Assembly: GCF_024362695.1 (NCBI RefSeq)
Contig: NC_065423.1
Coordinates: 3,217,001 to 3,281,000, forward strand
Length of the DNA stretch: 64,000 nucleotides
Direction: 5' to 3'
Source of the DNA: Pectinophora gossypiella
Lineage: Eukaryota; Arthropoda; Insecta; Lepidoptera; Gelechiidae
Position numbers and translations under genes: made by a program. Positions 34,048-43,325 of this stretch are shown here, in pieces. How positions within the stretch are numbered: position 1 is the first letter of the stretch; each line of letters begins with the position of its first letter. A model generated the notes under the pieces. That model was not told the origin of the DNA and did no database searches. It worked only from the letters and a program-made list of their open reading frames with translations.

Positions 34048-34070
34048 TCTAGTTTGCAAACATAATAACA

Positions 34071-35507
34071 ATGTCTGTGTCGAAGCAAAATGAAATGCAC
34101 CATCAGGAGCCAGAATGGTTTAATTTGGACCATGACATTTCTAAACCAAACAATAATAGGTTATCATTTCTGAAAAAAATAATTATTGTAAGAGAAATTG
34201 CCGGAATGGGTATTGCATCAATTATTATCGTAGCTGGAATGATATGGCTAATGAATAATGGTTACTGTTTCGATTTAGTGCCATTTATGCCACCGAAAAC
34301 ATATAACTTAAGACCACCCGCCATTGTATGGTATACTGGGATACTTTCTTCTGTCAGCAAAGTGAACTGGGTGAGTCGAAATAGGAAAATAAAATGTACC
34401 AACGGGTCTAGATTGCTAGAATGTGACATCTTCCGACCAGAATCACAGCCAGAAGACGCTGAAGCGTATTTGTTCTACATCACCTTTCTTGACACTGTCC
34501 CTTTACCAAGACGACCTGCAACCATCTGGGGATTACTTCACGACGAATCGCCAATAAACAAATTGATGCTAGTACACGATGATGCTATGAAACTGTTCAA
34601 TTTCACAGCAACTTTTAGCAGACATAGTGATGTACCCTTCCCTTTAGTTTGGATGAGAAAACTGGATTATATCACCTCTCCTGAATACTTCATAGAAACG
34701 TCTGCTAAGAACGCTTTCCTTTCAGAATATGCACCTGTGATGTACATGCAAACAGACTGCGAGAGTTTTACTGAGAGAGACCAGTATGTGCAGAAATTGA
34801 TGGAGTATATACCAGTAGATTCCTATGGTGGCTGTCTTCACAACAGAGAGATACCGTTACACGAAATATACGCCAACATAGATGGGGGCAGAACGTATCG
34901 ATTTCATATGTTTGGCCAAGAACTGCTGAAGTTTATAGCGCAGTATAAGTTTATTATAGCTATTGAGATATCTATCTGTAAAGATTATATGACTGAGAAG
35001 CTCTGGCGTGCGATTGAAGTAGGTTCGGTACCTATTTACTACGGCTCGCCAACTGTCAAGGATTGGCTGCCGAACAATAAGTCAGCCATACTGCTGGAAG
35101 AGTATCCTACACCAAAGCTGCTTAGCCAACATTTACAATACCTTCTACAGAATGACACGGCATATGAAGAATACCTTGAGCATAAAACTATAGGGCTCAT
35201 AACAAACCAGAAACTAATCGATGAGATAACAGAAAGGCCTTACCAAACGGATTTAGGAGAAGTCGTGAAAAAGTTGGAATGTGTTGTTTGTGAAAGGATC
35301 CACGATAAAAAGAGCAATCGTGTCAATATGATGACGAGGAATCACCACGATTGTCAGCTGCCGACATCAACGTTGACATTCTCACCGAGTCCAAACAATT
35401 ATTGGCAAAAATATATTAAAGATGCCAGAAGAGAGGTGGATAATATTTATGAAGAGATCAGAAGTTCTGACACTACGTTAAGACAGTCAAAATTACATTG
35501 GTGGTGA
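34071..35507 (+). CDS. GT10 fucosyltransferase, FUT10/FUT11-like (paralog 2)
   Basis: 478 residues, intronless coding frame. Cytosolic tail of about 43 residues, one membrane segment at about 44-62, then a lumenal GT10 domain. Blocks present: CTNGSRLLECDIF (109-121), HDESP (157-161), FTATFSRHSDVPFP (178-191), APVMYMQTDC (221-230), TERDQYV, DSYGGC (250-255), EKLWRAIEVGSVPIYYGSP (309-326), DWLPNNKSAILLEEYPTP and a C-terminal CVVC. Odd point: the donor-site motif reads EISICKDYMTEK (299-310) where paralogs 1 and 3 read ENGVCNDYISEK, so the usual Asn after Glu is Ile and the Asn before Asp is Lys. Activity is therefore less certain, although the frame is intact. The longer N-terminal tail and lower similarity make it the most divergent of the three. 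Retroposon R lies upstream and a LINE fragment starts about 16 bases after the stop. Confidence 0.88.
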   Translation: MSVSKQNEMHHQEPEWFNLDHDISKPNNNRLSFLKKIIIVREIAGMGIASIIIVAGMIWLMNNGYCFDLVPFMPPKTYNLRPPAIVWYTGILSSVSKVNWVSRNRKIKCTNGSRLLECDIFRPESQPEDAEAYLFYITFLDTVPLPRRPATIWGLLHDESPINKLMLVHDDAMKLFNFTATFSRHSDVPFPLVWMRKLDYITSPEYFIETSAKNAFLSEYAPVMYMQTDCESFTERDQYVQKLMEYIPVDSYGGCLHNREIPLHEIYANIDGGRTYRFHMFGQELLKFIAQYKFIIAIEISICKDYMTEKLWRAIEVGSVPIYYGSPTVKDWLPNNKSAILLEEYPTPKLLSQHLQYLLQNDTAYEEYLEHKTIGLITNQKLIDEITERPYQTDLGEVVKKLECVVCERIHDKKSNRVNMMTRNHHDCQLPTSTLTFSPSPNNYWQKYIKDARREVDNIYEEIRSSDTTLRQSKLHWW

Positions 35508-35522
35508 TAGTATATAATAATA

Positions 35523-35645
35523 TCTTTGGCTCACCTTTTGTGCTGTCCTAAGTGCCCTAACACCTGCACTATTAAAGACCTTTACGAAGCCACTGACAAT
35601 GCCGTAAGCGTGGCCAATTATTGGTCAGCAAAAATTTAGTATCGA
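35523..35645 (+). pseudogene. LINE pol C-terminal remnant
   Basis: Encodes LAHLLCCPKCPNTC-type residues ending ATDNAVSVANYWSAKI and a stop, then ATCGACTCGCAAAGAAGAAG. It is the sister of 6647..7011 with one extra codon. It sits immediately after fucosyltransferase 2 and probably replaces or supplies part of that gene's 3' UTR. Confidence 0.65.
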
Positions 35646-35696
35646 TCGCCATCGACTCGCAAAGAAGAAGAAGAAGTTAACATTTCCAAGTATGTA

Positions 35697-35795
35697 GTTA
35701 CAGACTGTGACATAATTATTATGAGTCAGCTGGTATCCCTAAAAGTTTTAAAACTGAGCTAAGGACACCAGCTACCATACAAAAGTTGTATACAA
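35697..35795 (+). repeat. Short dispersed repeat shared with 925..1010
   Basis: Shares CTGGTATCCCTAAAAGTTTT and AAAACTG with the region downstream of fucosyltransferase 1. Family unknown. Confidence 0.5.
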
Positions 35796-35814
35796 AAAGC
35801 TAAAAGTGAGGGTG

Positions 35815-36032
35815 CTGACTTCTTCTTCTTATCGTGTGGGTTGTGAGGTAGATTACCAACCTCATCAACCCTGGTATGATTGAGCCGCCAAAGGCCCCTG
35901 ACATGGCTCATGTAACGATTACTCACTTACATCAGTAAATAGTAACCGAGACCAACGACTTAACGTGCCTTCTGAAGCACGGATCATCTTACTTTCGGAC
36001 AATCAGGTGATCAGCCTGTAATGTTCTTAGCC
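35815..36032 (-). repeat. SINE-B, 5'-truncated
   Basis: Runs from the 3' tail (TTCTTCTTATCGTGTGGGTT) to GCCTGTAATGTTCTTAGCCA; head absent. The next SINE's target duplication begins at its broken edge. Confidence 0.7.
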
Positions 36033-36052
36033 AACGAATATTTTAATAACAT

Positions 36053-36320
36053 ATCATCATCTCCCTAGCATTATCCCGTTTTTCACAGGGTCCGCTTACC
36101 TAACCTGAAGATTTGACAGGTCTGGTTTTTTTACAAAAGCTACTGCCTGTCTGACCTTCCAACCCCCGAAGGGAAAACCAGCCCAATACAGGTTAGGTCT
36201 CATACTTTCGAAAATGCATTTCTCGGGAATGTGGGTTTCCTCACGATGTTTTCCTTCACCACTGAGCATGTGATAATCATTTATGACCCAATCATGAATT
36301 CGAAAACAAATTCGACAGTC
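36053..36320 (-). repeat. SINE-G insertion with target duplication
   Basis: CATCTCCCTAGCATTATCCC to CGAAAACAAATTCGACAGTC, flanked by AACGAATATTTTAATAACAT (36033..36052) and AACGAGCATTTTAATAACAT (36321..36340). The 20-bp duplication has two mismatches. The tRNA head is missing, so it is 5'-truncated. Confidence 0.8.
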
Positions 36321-36588
36321 AACGAGCATTTTAATAACATCTACTACGGAATTTTATTTTTGTGAGAAGTATTGTCATAAATTATATATCATAATATAAA
36401 ATAATAGGCTACTACGTATGAACTGGTATCAAATCAACGAATAATATAGATTGGAATTGGAGTTATATGAACGGATGATTTTATTACTCAAGAAATGTTG
36501 ATGAATACCAAAAACAAACATAAAGTTAAAATGGTAAGTACTGAGTATGTAATGTCTGTCTGATGTCTGTTCGATGAAACTACATGGG

Positions 36589-36692
36589 GTTAAAAAGTCC
36601 ACATTGACGCAATTTAGCTAATGCAAACAAATGTCAAACGGCAATATTGCTTTTTTAGAGGAATTGCTTCGATGTGGCCTTTTAACCCCCTG
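36589..36692. repeat. MITE P3 copy
   Basis: TTAAAAAGTCCACATTGACG and GGCAATATTGCTTTTTTAGA then GATGTGGCCTTTTAACCCCC; the left half is shortened. Confidence 0.6.
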
Positions 36693-36722
36693 ATATATTT
36701 TATATTAAATGTCTGTGGATAA

Positions 36723-37113
36723 GGCTTTTTGGCGGGAAACGGGAACGGGACAGTTGCTTTCTTCATTGAATGATCTAAATAATTAATACGAAGTGGTGTT
36801 TTGTGGTTAATGATCGCATTAACTTAGTCGGAAGACATTCGCGAGTGTTATTATATAGAAGTATTCAATAAACAAAGTGTATCTGCCTATTTTCGCTTCG
36901 TGCCAGGAAGCCGCTTCATAACTCGAAAGTTTATGCGGACTTTTGAGTTAATTCGTTTGGGGTTCGGAGTAGGAGTCTACTCCGAGGGTGGGGGCTTAGG
37001 TTTCATCATCATCATCTTTCATCATTTCATCAATCATCAAGAAAAAAAATACGTAAGACATGGCTGTATGGGCATAGTTCCCTTTGCCTTACCCTTCGGG
37101 GAAATCCAAAACA
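36723..37113 (+). mobile_element. Retroposon R, copy 2
   Basis: Same unit as 33356..33748 (GCTTTTTGGCGGGAAACGGG to CCCTTCGGGGAAATCCAAAA). Flanked by a perfect 16-bp duplication AAATGTCTGTGGATAA (36707..36722 and 37114..37129). It ends about 290 bp before the ATG of fucosyltransferase 3. Confidence 0.78.
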
Positions 37114-37129
37114 AAATGTCTGTGGATAA

Positions 37130-37406
37130 AACATATTATTTTCTCTATTAATGTCATATTGTATGTCATGTCGCGAATTTTATAGTTCTGTCATTCGAGT
37201 CAATTAGTTTAATCATTTGAGTTTCATAACTAAAGTGGAGTATAATTTGATCATTCATGTTGATAATATTACTCGAAAATCACGATTGTATTTAAACTTC
37301 TATAAACAAGCAAGAAAATTTATGCTTTTACGTTGAAATACGCAAAACATTGGTGCGTCGGTAGAAGGATATTAAAAATAAACGTACTAACTTAAAGATT
37401 TCGAAA
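37130..37406 (+). other. Upstream region of fucosyltransferase 3
   Basis: AT-rich, no clear TATA box. The last 45 bases match the upstream sequence of paralog 1 (AAGGATATTAAA ... AAGATTTCGAA before the ATG). TACTAACTTAAAG just upstream could be a branch point plus splice acceptor, so a distant 5' exon is possible. Confidence 0.4.
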
Positions 37407-38843
37407 ATGATGCTTTGGATCCAACATGATACTCCAGGACCAAAGAAGATCGATCGAGCTGTCATACAAGTAATCCAAGAAGTCATCGGATACTTCATAG
37501 CCTTCGGTGTTTTCTTCTTACTTGTAATTTGGCTTCTCAAATCTGGTTTCTGTGTGGACTTGATCTACTCAAAAAATTATACCAGGAATGTAAAGAATTT
37601 TCCCACTATAGTGTGGTACAATGATATATATTCTGCCAGCAATTATTCCACGAAACGTCGCAGGAATAAAATAAATTGCTTTAACGGGTCGAGATTTTAT
37701 GGTTGTGAAGTTTTTCGGCCAGGCTCGTATTTGGATGATCCCGATGCTTATTTGTTCTACGTTCCTTTTTTAGACAAGTTCCCTTTACCAAGGGACCGCA
37801 CTATTTGGGGCTTCCTACATAACGAATCACCTATTTCGAAATTGATATTTATGTATGAAGACGCTTTGAATCTATTCAATTTCTCGGCAACAATCAGCCG
37901 ATACAGTGATGTGCCCTTACCATTGATGTCTTTGAGAGGATTAGACTCTGTAACGAGTGCAAGACACTTTGTAAATACAACAATCAAAAACGATATCCTT
38001 TCTGATCTCGCTCCTGTGATGTATTTACAATCGGATTGCGACACTGCAACTGAAAGAGATGCGTATGTAGAAGAGCTTATGAAATACATCCAAATAGATT
38101 CCTATGGCTTTTGTATCCATAACAAAGATTTGCCGTTAGAACACGTTTATAGATATTACCCTGATGGTACAAGTATTAAACCATATTTGTCTCTGCTATT
38201 TGATGAAAAGATGTTGAACTTCATAGCTAAGTATAAGTTTATAGTAGCTATAGAGAATGGAGTCTGCAATGATTACATTTCGGAGAAGTTATGGCGTGCG
38301 ATAGAAGTGGGCGTGGTGCCGATCTACTACGGCTCACCGCTGATCAGGGACTGGCTGCCGAACAACAAGTCAGCCATACTGCTGGAAGACTATCCTACCC
38401 CGAAGCTGCTCAGCCAACATCTGCACTACCTTCTGCAAAATGACACAGCATATGAAGAATATCTCGAGCACAAAACGAGAAAACTCATTTCCAACGAGAA
38501 GCTAATCAAAGAATTAACAGCCCGACCATATCAAACTGACTTTGAAGCAGCCACTAATAAGTTCGAGTGTTTTATTTGCGAGAAGCTTCACAACAAAGAT
38601 AGCAATAGCATCAATGTAGTTACAAAGAAAGATTACGATTGTCCATTACCTACTTCAGCTTTGACACTTTCTGTGAATCCTGCAAGTCATTGGTTGCAAC
38701 GCCTTGACGAAGCGAAAGCGACTTTAGATAGCCTTTATGCAGACATCACAAGTCCCAATCAGACGAATTTTGAAACTGAAAGCAGTTGTTGCGATGCATA
38801 TGTTTTAAGAAATATGATGATTGGTTTAGGATGGATGAAATAG
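37407..38843 (+). CDS. GT10 fucosyltransferase, FUT10/FUT11-like (paralog 3)
   Basis: 478 residues, no intron in the frame. Short basic cytosolic tail, membrane segment at about 28-45, lumenal GT10 domain. Motifs: CFNGSRFYGCEVF (91-103), HNESP (138-142), FSATISRYSDVPLP (159-172), APVMYLQSDCD (202-212), TERDAYVEELM, DSYGFC (231-236), ENGVCNDYISEKLWRAIEVG (283-302), PIYYGSP, DWLPNNKSAILLEDYPTP and CFIC near the C-terminus. All expected family blocks are intact, making this the most complete of the three. Its region 38253..38404 is base-for-base identical to 1651..1500 of paralog 1. The predicted role is transfer of fucose from GDP-fucose to glycoproteins in the ER/Golgi lumen; by family membership this may be O-fucosylation of EMI-type domains, which is inference. 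Met1 and Met2 are both usable starts. Confidence 0.9.
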   Translation: MMLWIQHDTPGPKKIDRAVIQVIQEVIGYFIAFGVFFLLVIWLLKSGFCVDLIYSKNYTRNVKNFPTIVWYNDIYSASNYSTKRRRNKINCFNGSRFYGCEVFRPGSYLDDPDAYLFYVPFLDKFPLPRDRTIWGFLHNESPISKLIFMYEDALNLFNFSATISRYSDVPLPLMSLRGLDSVTSARHFVNTTIKNDILSDLAPVMYLQSDCDTATERDAYVEELMKYIQIDSYGFCIHNKDLPLEHVYRYYPDGTSIKPYLSLLFDEKMLNFIAKYKFIVAIENGVCNDYISEKLWRAIEVGVVPIYYGSPLIRDWLPNNKSAILLEDYPTPKLLSQHLHYLLQNDTAYEEYLEHKTRKLISNEKLIKELTARPYQTDFEAATNKFECFICEKLHNKDSNSINVVTKKDYDCPLPTSALTLSVNPASHWLQRLDEAKATLDSLYADITSPNQTNFETESSCCDAYVLRNMMIGLGWMK

Positions 38844-39468
38844 ATGTAAACCCTGATACAGAGTTAGTTAAAGTATATTTATTTAGTTTTAGATTAGATG
38901 TCCAATGTAAAAGCATAAGACGCATCTTTGGTATGGCTTAAGTGATTTTTGCAGATTTGCCTTGAATATTAAGTTGGTTTAGACACATAGAGCGGAAGGA
39001 TAATAGGATTACGAAAGCAGTTATAAAGCGAAGGCTGGCAAATGAAGACCTTGAAGGACGTACATTGTCCAAATTGGAGATCTACACCGAACCGGCGTGC
39101 GCGTATGAAACGATTGATGAATGTGGAGGAAGCAAGAGAAGTATGTTAGGATCAAAGCAAATGGACTTCCATAGTATCTGCTTACCCCGATGGGAAATAG
39201 GCGTGAGTTTGTGAGTATGTATGACTTGGATGGCCTCCTTTATCAGTCAGTTAGTGTCCTGGGAAAATGCAGACAATAGCAGTAAAAACTGTATGAAAAT
39301 TTATTCAGACGTTATTGAGATCAGCTCGAGTGTTCAGGTTTTGTATAATACTGTATATTTATTTGCTAACTCCCTATTATTTGGGTCTTAAACATAGTTA
39401 GGAGTTGGGTGTTTAGTATACACCTCTGCCTACCCCTTCGGGGATACTGGCGTGATGCTTTGTTATGT
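38844..39468. other. Downstream of fucosyltransferase 3, no gene
   Basis: 38950..39200 contains degraded retroelement-like sequence (ATTAAGTTGGTTTAGACACA, then GCAAGAGAAGTATGTTAGGA) resembling a LINE pol C-terminus without an open frame. A CTGCCTACCCCTTCGGGGAT repeat lies near 39427. Confidence 0.4.
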
Positions 39469-40753
39469 TATACAGGGTGGCCCAGAAGTTTAGGATCAAA
39501 ATGAAAAATTAGATAGAGGGGCTCATTAGCTACCAGAAATACCCCCATGTATGTTCAGCAATTATTTACGGTTTAGGAGATATGCCCCATTTTGTACCTT
39601 TTTCTAGATTTTCTACCTTACTTCAGAAATAATCATTTTGTCGCTATCCCTTTCATAATAATTATTTTATTTTACTTCACAACTATGCCTAAGGCTGTGT
39701 ACCGCTCAATCAAAGATAAATCAAAGTCAAATCAAGTATAAAAAAAAAGTTATCGGAAGTCAAAGTGAGAATTCGACCAAAATTGTTACAGTTGTTAATA
39801 CTTCGCCGAAGAATAATAAACACATTGAGATTGTCATGGACCATGAAAGTATTTCTAAAAACTGCTCCATTTAATAGGCTTTTAGAAACATCCAAAAAAA
39901 GTACCCTTAATAAGGGCATAAAACTAAGTAATTAGCCCTCAAAGATTGCAAGACAGACAGATTTGAAGGAAAATTTGACATTCTCATACAATGTAGCTGC
40001 TTCTTTCTAACGTTGTTAAAGGTGCTCAAAGACACATTTCAATTAAAAGTAAATAAAAATCATTTATAATCGCTAACAGGGTAGACATAGCAAAAATCCG
40101 AAGACAAAACTTGCAGTCACTTTTGGTATTCGTATTTTAATGAAGGTACATAGATTTCAAGGAAAAAGTTATCCCCAAACACTGTTGGTGATTCATACTA
40201 TTAGATACTAAAATAAAATGTGTCTTTGAGCACCTTTAACAACGTTAGAAAGTAGCAGCTACATTGTATGAGAATGTCAAATTTTCCTTCAAATCTGTCT
40301 GTCTTGCAACCTTTGAGGGCTAATTACTTAGTTTTTTGCCCGTATTAAGGGTACTTTTTTGGATGTTTCTAAAAGCCTATTAAATGGAGCAGTTTTTAGA
40401 AATACTTTTAGGGTCCATGACAATCTCATGTGTTTATTATTCTTCGGCGAAGTATTAACAACTGTAACAATTTTGGTCGAATTCTCACTTTGACTTCCGA
40501 TAACTTTTTTTTTACAGCGGTACATAGCCTTAGGCATAGTTGTGAAGTAAAATAAAATAATTATTAAGAAAGGGATAGCGACAAAATGATTATTTCTGAA
40601 GTAAGGTAGAAAATCTAGAAAAAGATACAAAATGGGTCATATCTCCTAAACCGTAAATAATTGCTGAACATACATGGGGGTGTTTCTGGTAGCTAATGAG
40701 CCCCTCTATCTAATTTTTCATTTTGATCCTGAACTTCTGGGCCACCCTGTATA
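39469..40753. mobile_element. 1.28-kb foldback element with ~570-bp inverted arms
   Basis: TATACAGGGTGGCCCAGAAG at the left is mirrored by CTTCTGGGCCACCCTGTATA at the right. The match continues inward through AATTATTTACGGTTTAGGAG, TGTTTATTATTCTTC... and TTTGACATTCTCATACAATG to GTGCTCAAAGACACATTT, leaving a loop of about 170 bp at 40044..40215. The flanks read TA, suggesting a Tc1/mariner-type target. Open frames in the arms are mirror by-products. It shares the terminal TACAGGGTG with MITE P1. Confidence 0.85.
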
Positions 40754-41348
40754 TTTATTAAGACTCAACCTAAATGTTGTCTGTCAATCTGTGTAAATGT
40801 ACAGGACACTGGCTTCTGGACGGAGATAAGCAAATTGATTTATTACAAGATTACGTCACCCACTGACCTGCTTAAATCTCAAACGCAGCGCACTAAAGGC
40901 CGTGAATCCAGCCTAATTCCCCACAGAGTACAGAACCAATTTACTCTCGGCCATAGAATAAGATAGATAAATTATTTATTTACCCATTCACATGTACTCA
41001 TTACAAAATTTTTAAAGAGCTCAGCGTTAATCTCTTAAGACGCAGATTTTCAGCTGAGCCTTATAATATGTAGGTATAAAAATAATAAAAAACATAATTA
41101 ACTTAAAAATAAACAACATTAAAACTAAAGATATATTACAAAAATAAAACTTAACCTAACATAACTTCACGCTATCATATCAAAAAAGTTTAGTAGATAC
41201 ATAGGTACTTCGTTTTATAATAATGATGACAACTGTTTATTAAATATTTTCAACTTTTTAAGCTAATAAGTATCTAGGAATACGAATTTGTTAAATAAGT
41301 ATGTCTTAGGCCGCATTCTTCGCCTTCAGAAAAGACTGTGGTCAAACA
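40754..41348. other. AT-rich spacer, no gene
   Basis: No frame or repeat recognised apart from a CCATAGAATAAGATAGATAA start near 40951 that resembles the FK left end. Confidence 0.5.
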
Positions 41349-41530
41349 CGATCATCATCATCTCCCTAGCGTTATCCCGTTTTGCATGGGGTTTGCTAAC
41401 ATGACCTGAAGATTTGACAGTTCCGGTTTTTTACAGAAGCGACTGCCTGTCTGTCTTTCCAACCCGCGAAGGAAAAACCAGCCCTGTACGGGTTTAGTCA
41501 CATACCTCTGAAACGTATGTCTCGGGGCTG
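41349..41530 (-). repeat. SINE-G 3' part
   Basis: CATCATCTCCCTAGCGTTAT through GAAGGAAAAACCAGCCC to TGTCTCGGGGCTGTGGGT; head absent, cut by the adjoining retroposon E. Confidence 0.65.
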
Positions 41531-41545
41531 TGGGTCCTTTTATTT

Positions 41546-41775
41546 GACGTGGCTTATTGTAGATTTGCCGCAGGTGACATTAACTACTTGGCCGGACAAA
41601 CGGGGAGCGCTGATGGCTCTCACCCGGTACAACGTTTAATACAACAGGCCTGAGGGTACCCAGTTGGGCGCGAACGTCGGCTCAGGGAGTCGTCTGAGAG
41701 GAAAAAATATTTGAAAGAATTAATCGACCCTAGTGGGTCGATAGCGATAAGCGCTGATTGAGGGAAATCGGGGAT
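41546..41775 (-). repeat. Retroposon E copy
   Basis: TTGACGTGGCTTATTGTAGA (3' end in reverse) to GATAGCGATAAGCGCTGATT and GAGGGAAATCG. It directly abuts SINE-G. Confidence 0.7.
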
Positions 41776-42509
41776 GTGGATCAAATCCGAACATATTATA
41801 TTAAAAAAAAGTAGTGCCGCCTCTAGCAACCAAGCGGGGTTTGGTTTCGTGCTCTGTGCTAATTCCCTACCCCAAGCTTCCTGCCACAACCAATTTTGTA
41901 TCTGACTTGGTCGTAAATTTGCAGTCTCGAAGCGTTAAAAGATAATCGCTCGTTGAATTTAAAGCCGGTTATATCGGGGTGTCGTTAAAGTTTTTCACAG
42001 GCACTTTCATTGTGGCGGGATTACGACTTTGTGCAATGGTTTTGTAGTTTTTCTTCGAGTTTTTCTATAAATGGAGGCAAGACTGTTTCAAAGTGGTGGA
42101 AATTATATTATTAAATGTACAATGTAACAATAGGGAACTAGCAAGAGCAACATTGTGATTTTTTATTTTATTTTGAAGAATTTCATGTAGAATACTGCAA
42201 GTAAGTACCTATAGGTAACCTATTAAAACATTGTTAAAACATAAAAAAAATATTTTATATTTTGTTATTTTTTTAATCACAAATGCTTGTCTTCCTTTTC
42301 GTAACTTGGTGACTTTTTAAAAAAAAGCACTCTCAGCTATTTTTGCTCGTGATTTCTTTGTAATTAATTTTGTTAAGCATTGGCTATAAGTATGCAAATA
42401 TCAAGGAATAATGCTTAGGGGCTGAGTGTGTGGCTATAAATATAATGCTTTTTAGACCATTCGATTCGGTCGAGAAAATTACTTATTATTGATTATTTTT
42501 GCTTCATCG
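41776..42509. other. No gene recognised
   Basis: AT-rich. 41780..41900 may extend the E retroposon or be another repeat; no supported frame. Confidence 0.4.
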
Positions 42510-42595
42510 CTACCGGTTGAGAGCCTTCAGCGCTCCCCATTTGTCCGGCCAAGTAGTTAATGCCATCTGCGGCGAATCTACATGCCACCGAGAAT
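42510..42595 (+). repeat. Retroposon E 3' fragment
   Basis: TACCGGTTGAGAGCCTTCAG, CGCTCCCCATTTGTCCGGCC and TGCCATCTGCGGCGAATCTA in sense orientation. Confidence 0.6.
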
Positions 42596-42752
42596 TATGT
42601 AAAAAGGTACTTTTGAACATACGCACAAGTACCTACGTACTATATCTTTGTTGTTCTCAGTTTTTTGTAAATTAATTAATCTAATTGTCGCTTGTATCAA
42701 TAACCGACGTGTCTGCAATTATTGGCAAAACTCATTTGCACCTTTTACAATT

Positions 42753-43175
42753 GGGTAGTTTCCTAGGTCAAAGATAAATTATGAAATTATGATTACTAAA
42801 TAAAGACAGATTTAAAGGTGACAATCATTGCAGCTTCAAACAAGCAACGAATCCAGATCTAATTCTCTGCATCACTTTTATTTCTTCCAGACAGGGGACC
42901 CCGCTGAGTGTAGACACATAAAAAAACGTTGTATTTGCCTAGATTTGCCTAGAATTTAAGAATGTGAACGAATGTCATGTTCAGTTATTAGATATATCGT
43001 GTATCAGAATTTGAATTCAGAATTAAATACTTTTCACTAACACAATTGACTCGACTATTATATAGAGCGGCTCATCATCTAGCTCGTGGTTCTAACAGAA
43101 AGCTTACTTAATTTATCATGCAATGGATGTACCTTTAACTACCCGAATTTGAAATATACTCGTAAGTTTATGCTA
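42753..43175. repeat. MITE J fragment and H-like sequence
   Basis: 42753..42840 is a reverse J end (GGGTAGTTTCCTAGGTCAAA). 43030..43170 carries a degraded H core (TTTTCACTAACACAATTGAC, AACAGAAAGCTTACTTAATT). Confidence 0.5.
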
Positions 43176-43176
43176 T

Positions 43177-43325
43177 GTACAGTTATGAGCAATATCATGT
43201 ACCCACTTTAGAACACTGTCGCACTCTCATATTCGACATTTAATGAGACTTACGGTTTAATTTGTCAAAAAAGTTAGTGTGACATGGTTTCAAACTCGTG
43301 AACGGTCACGAGTACTAATATGGTC
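43177..43325 (-). repeat. MITE P2 copy
   Basis: GTACAGTTATGAGCAATATC at the left and CGGTCACGAGTACTAATATG at the right, reverse orientation, slightly rearranged near the right end. Confidence 0.65.

Noticed and set aside
33356..38843. Single tandem duplication of retroposon R plus fucosyltransferase gene
   Set aside because: The two R copies have different target duplications and the sequence between R and the gene does not align, so they are independent insertions.
39710..40630. Two related minus-strand proteins
   Set aside because: They are mirror readings of the two arms of the foldback element and have no domain.
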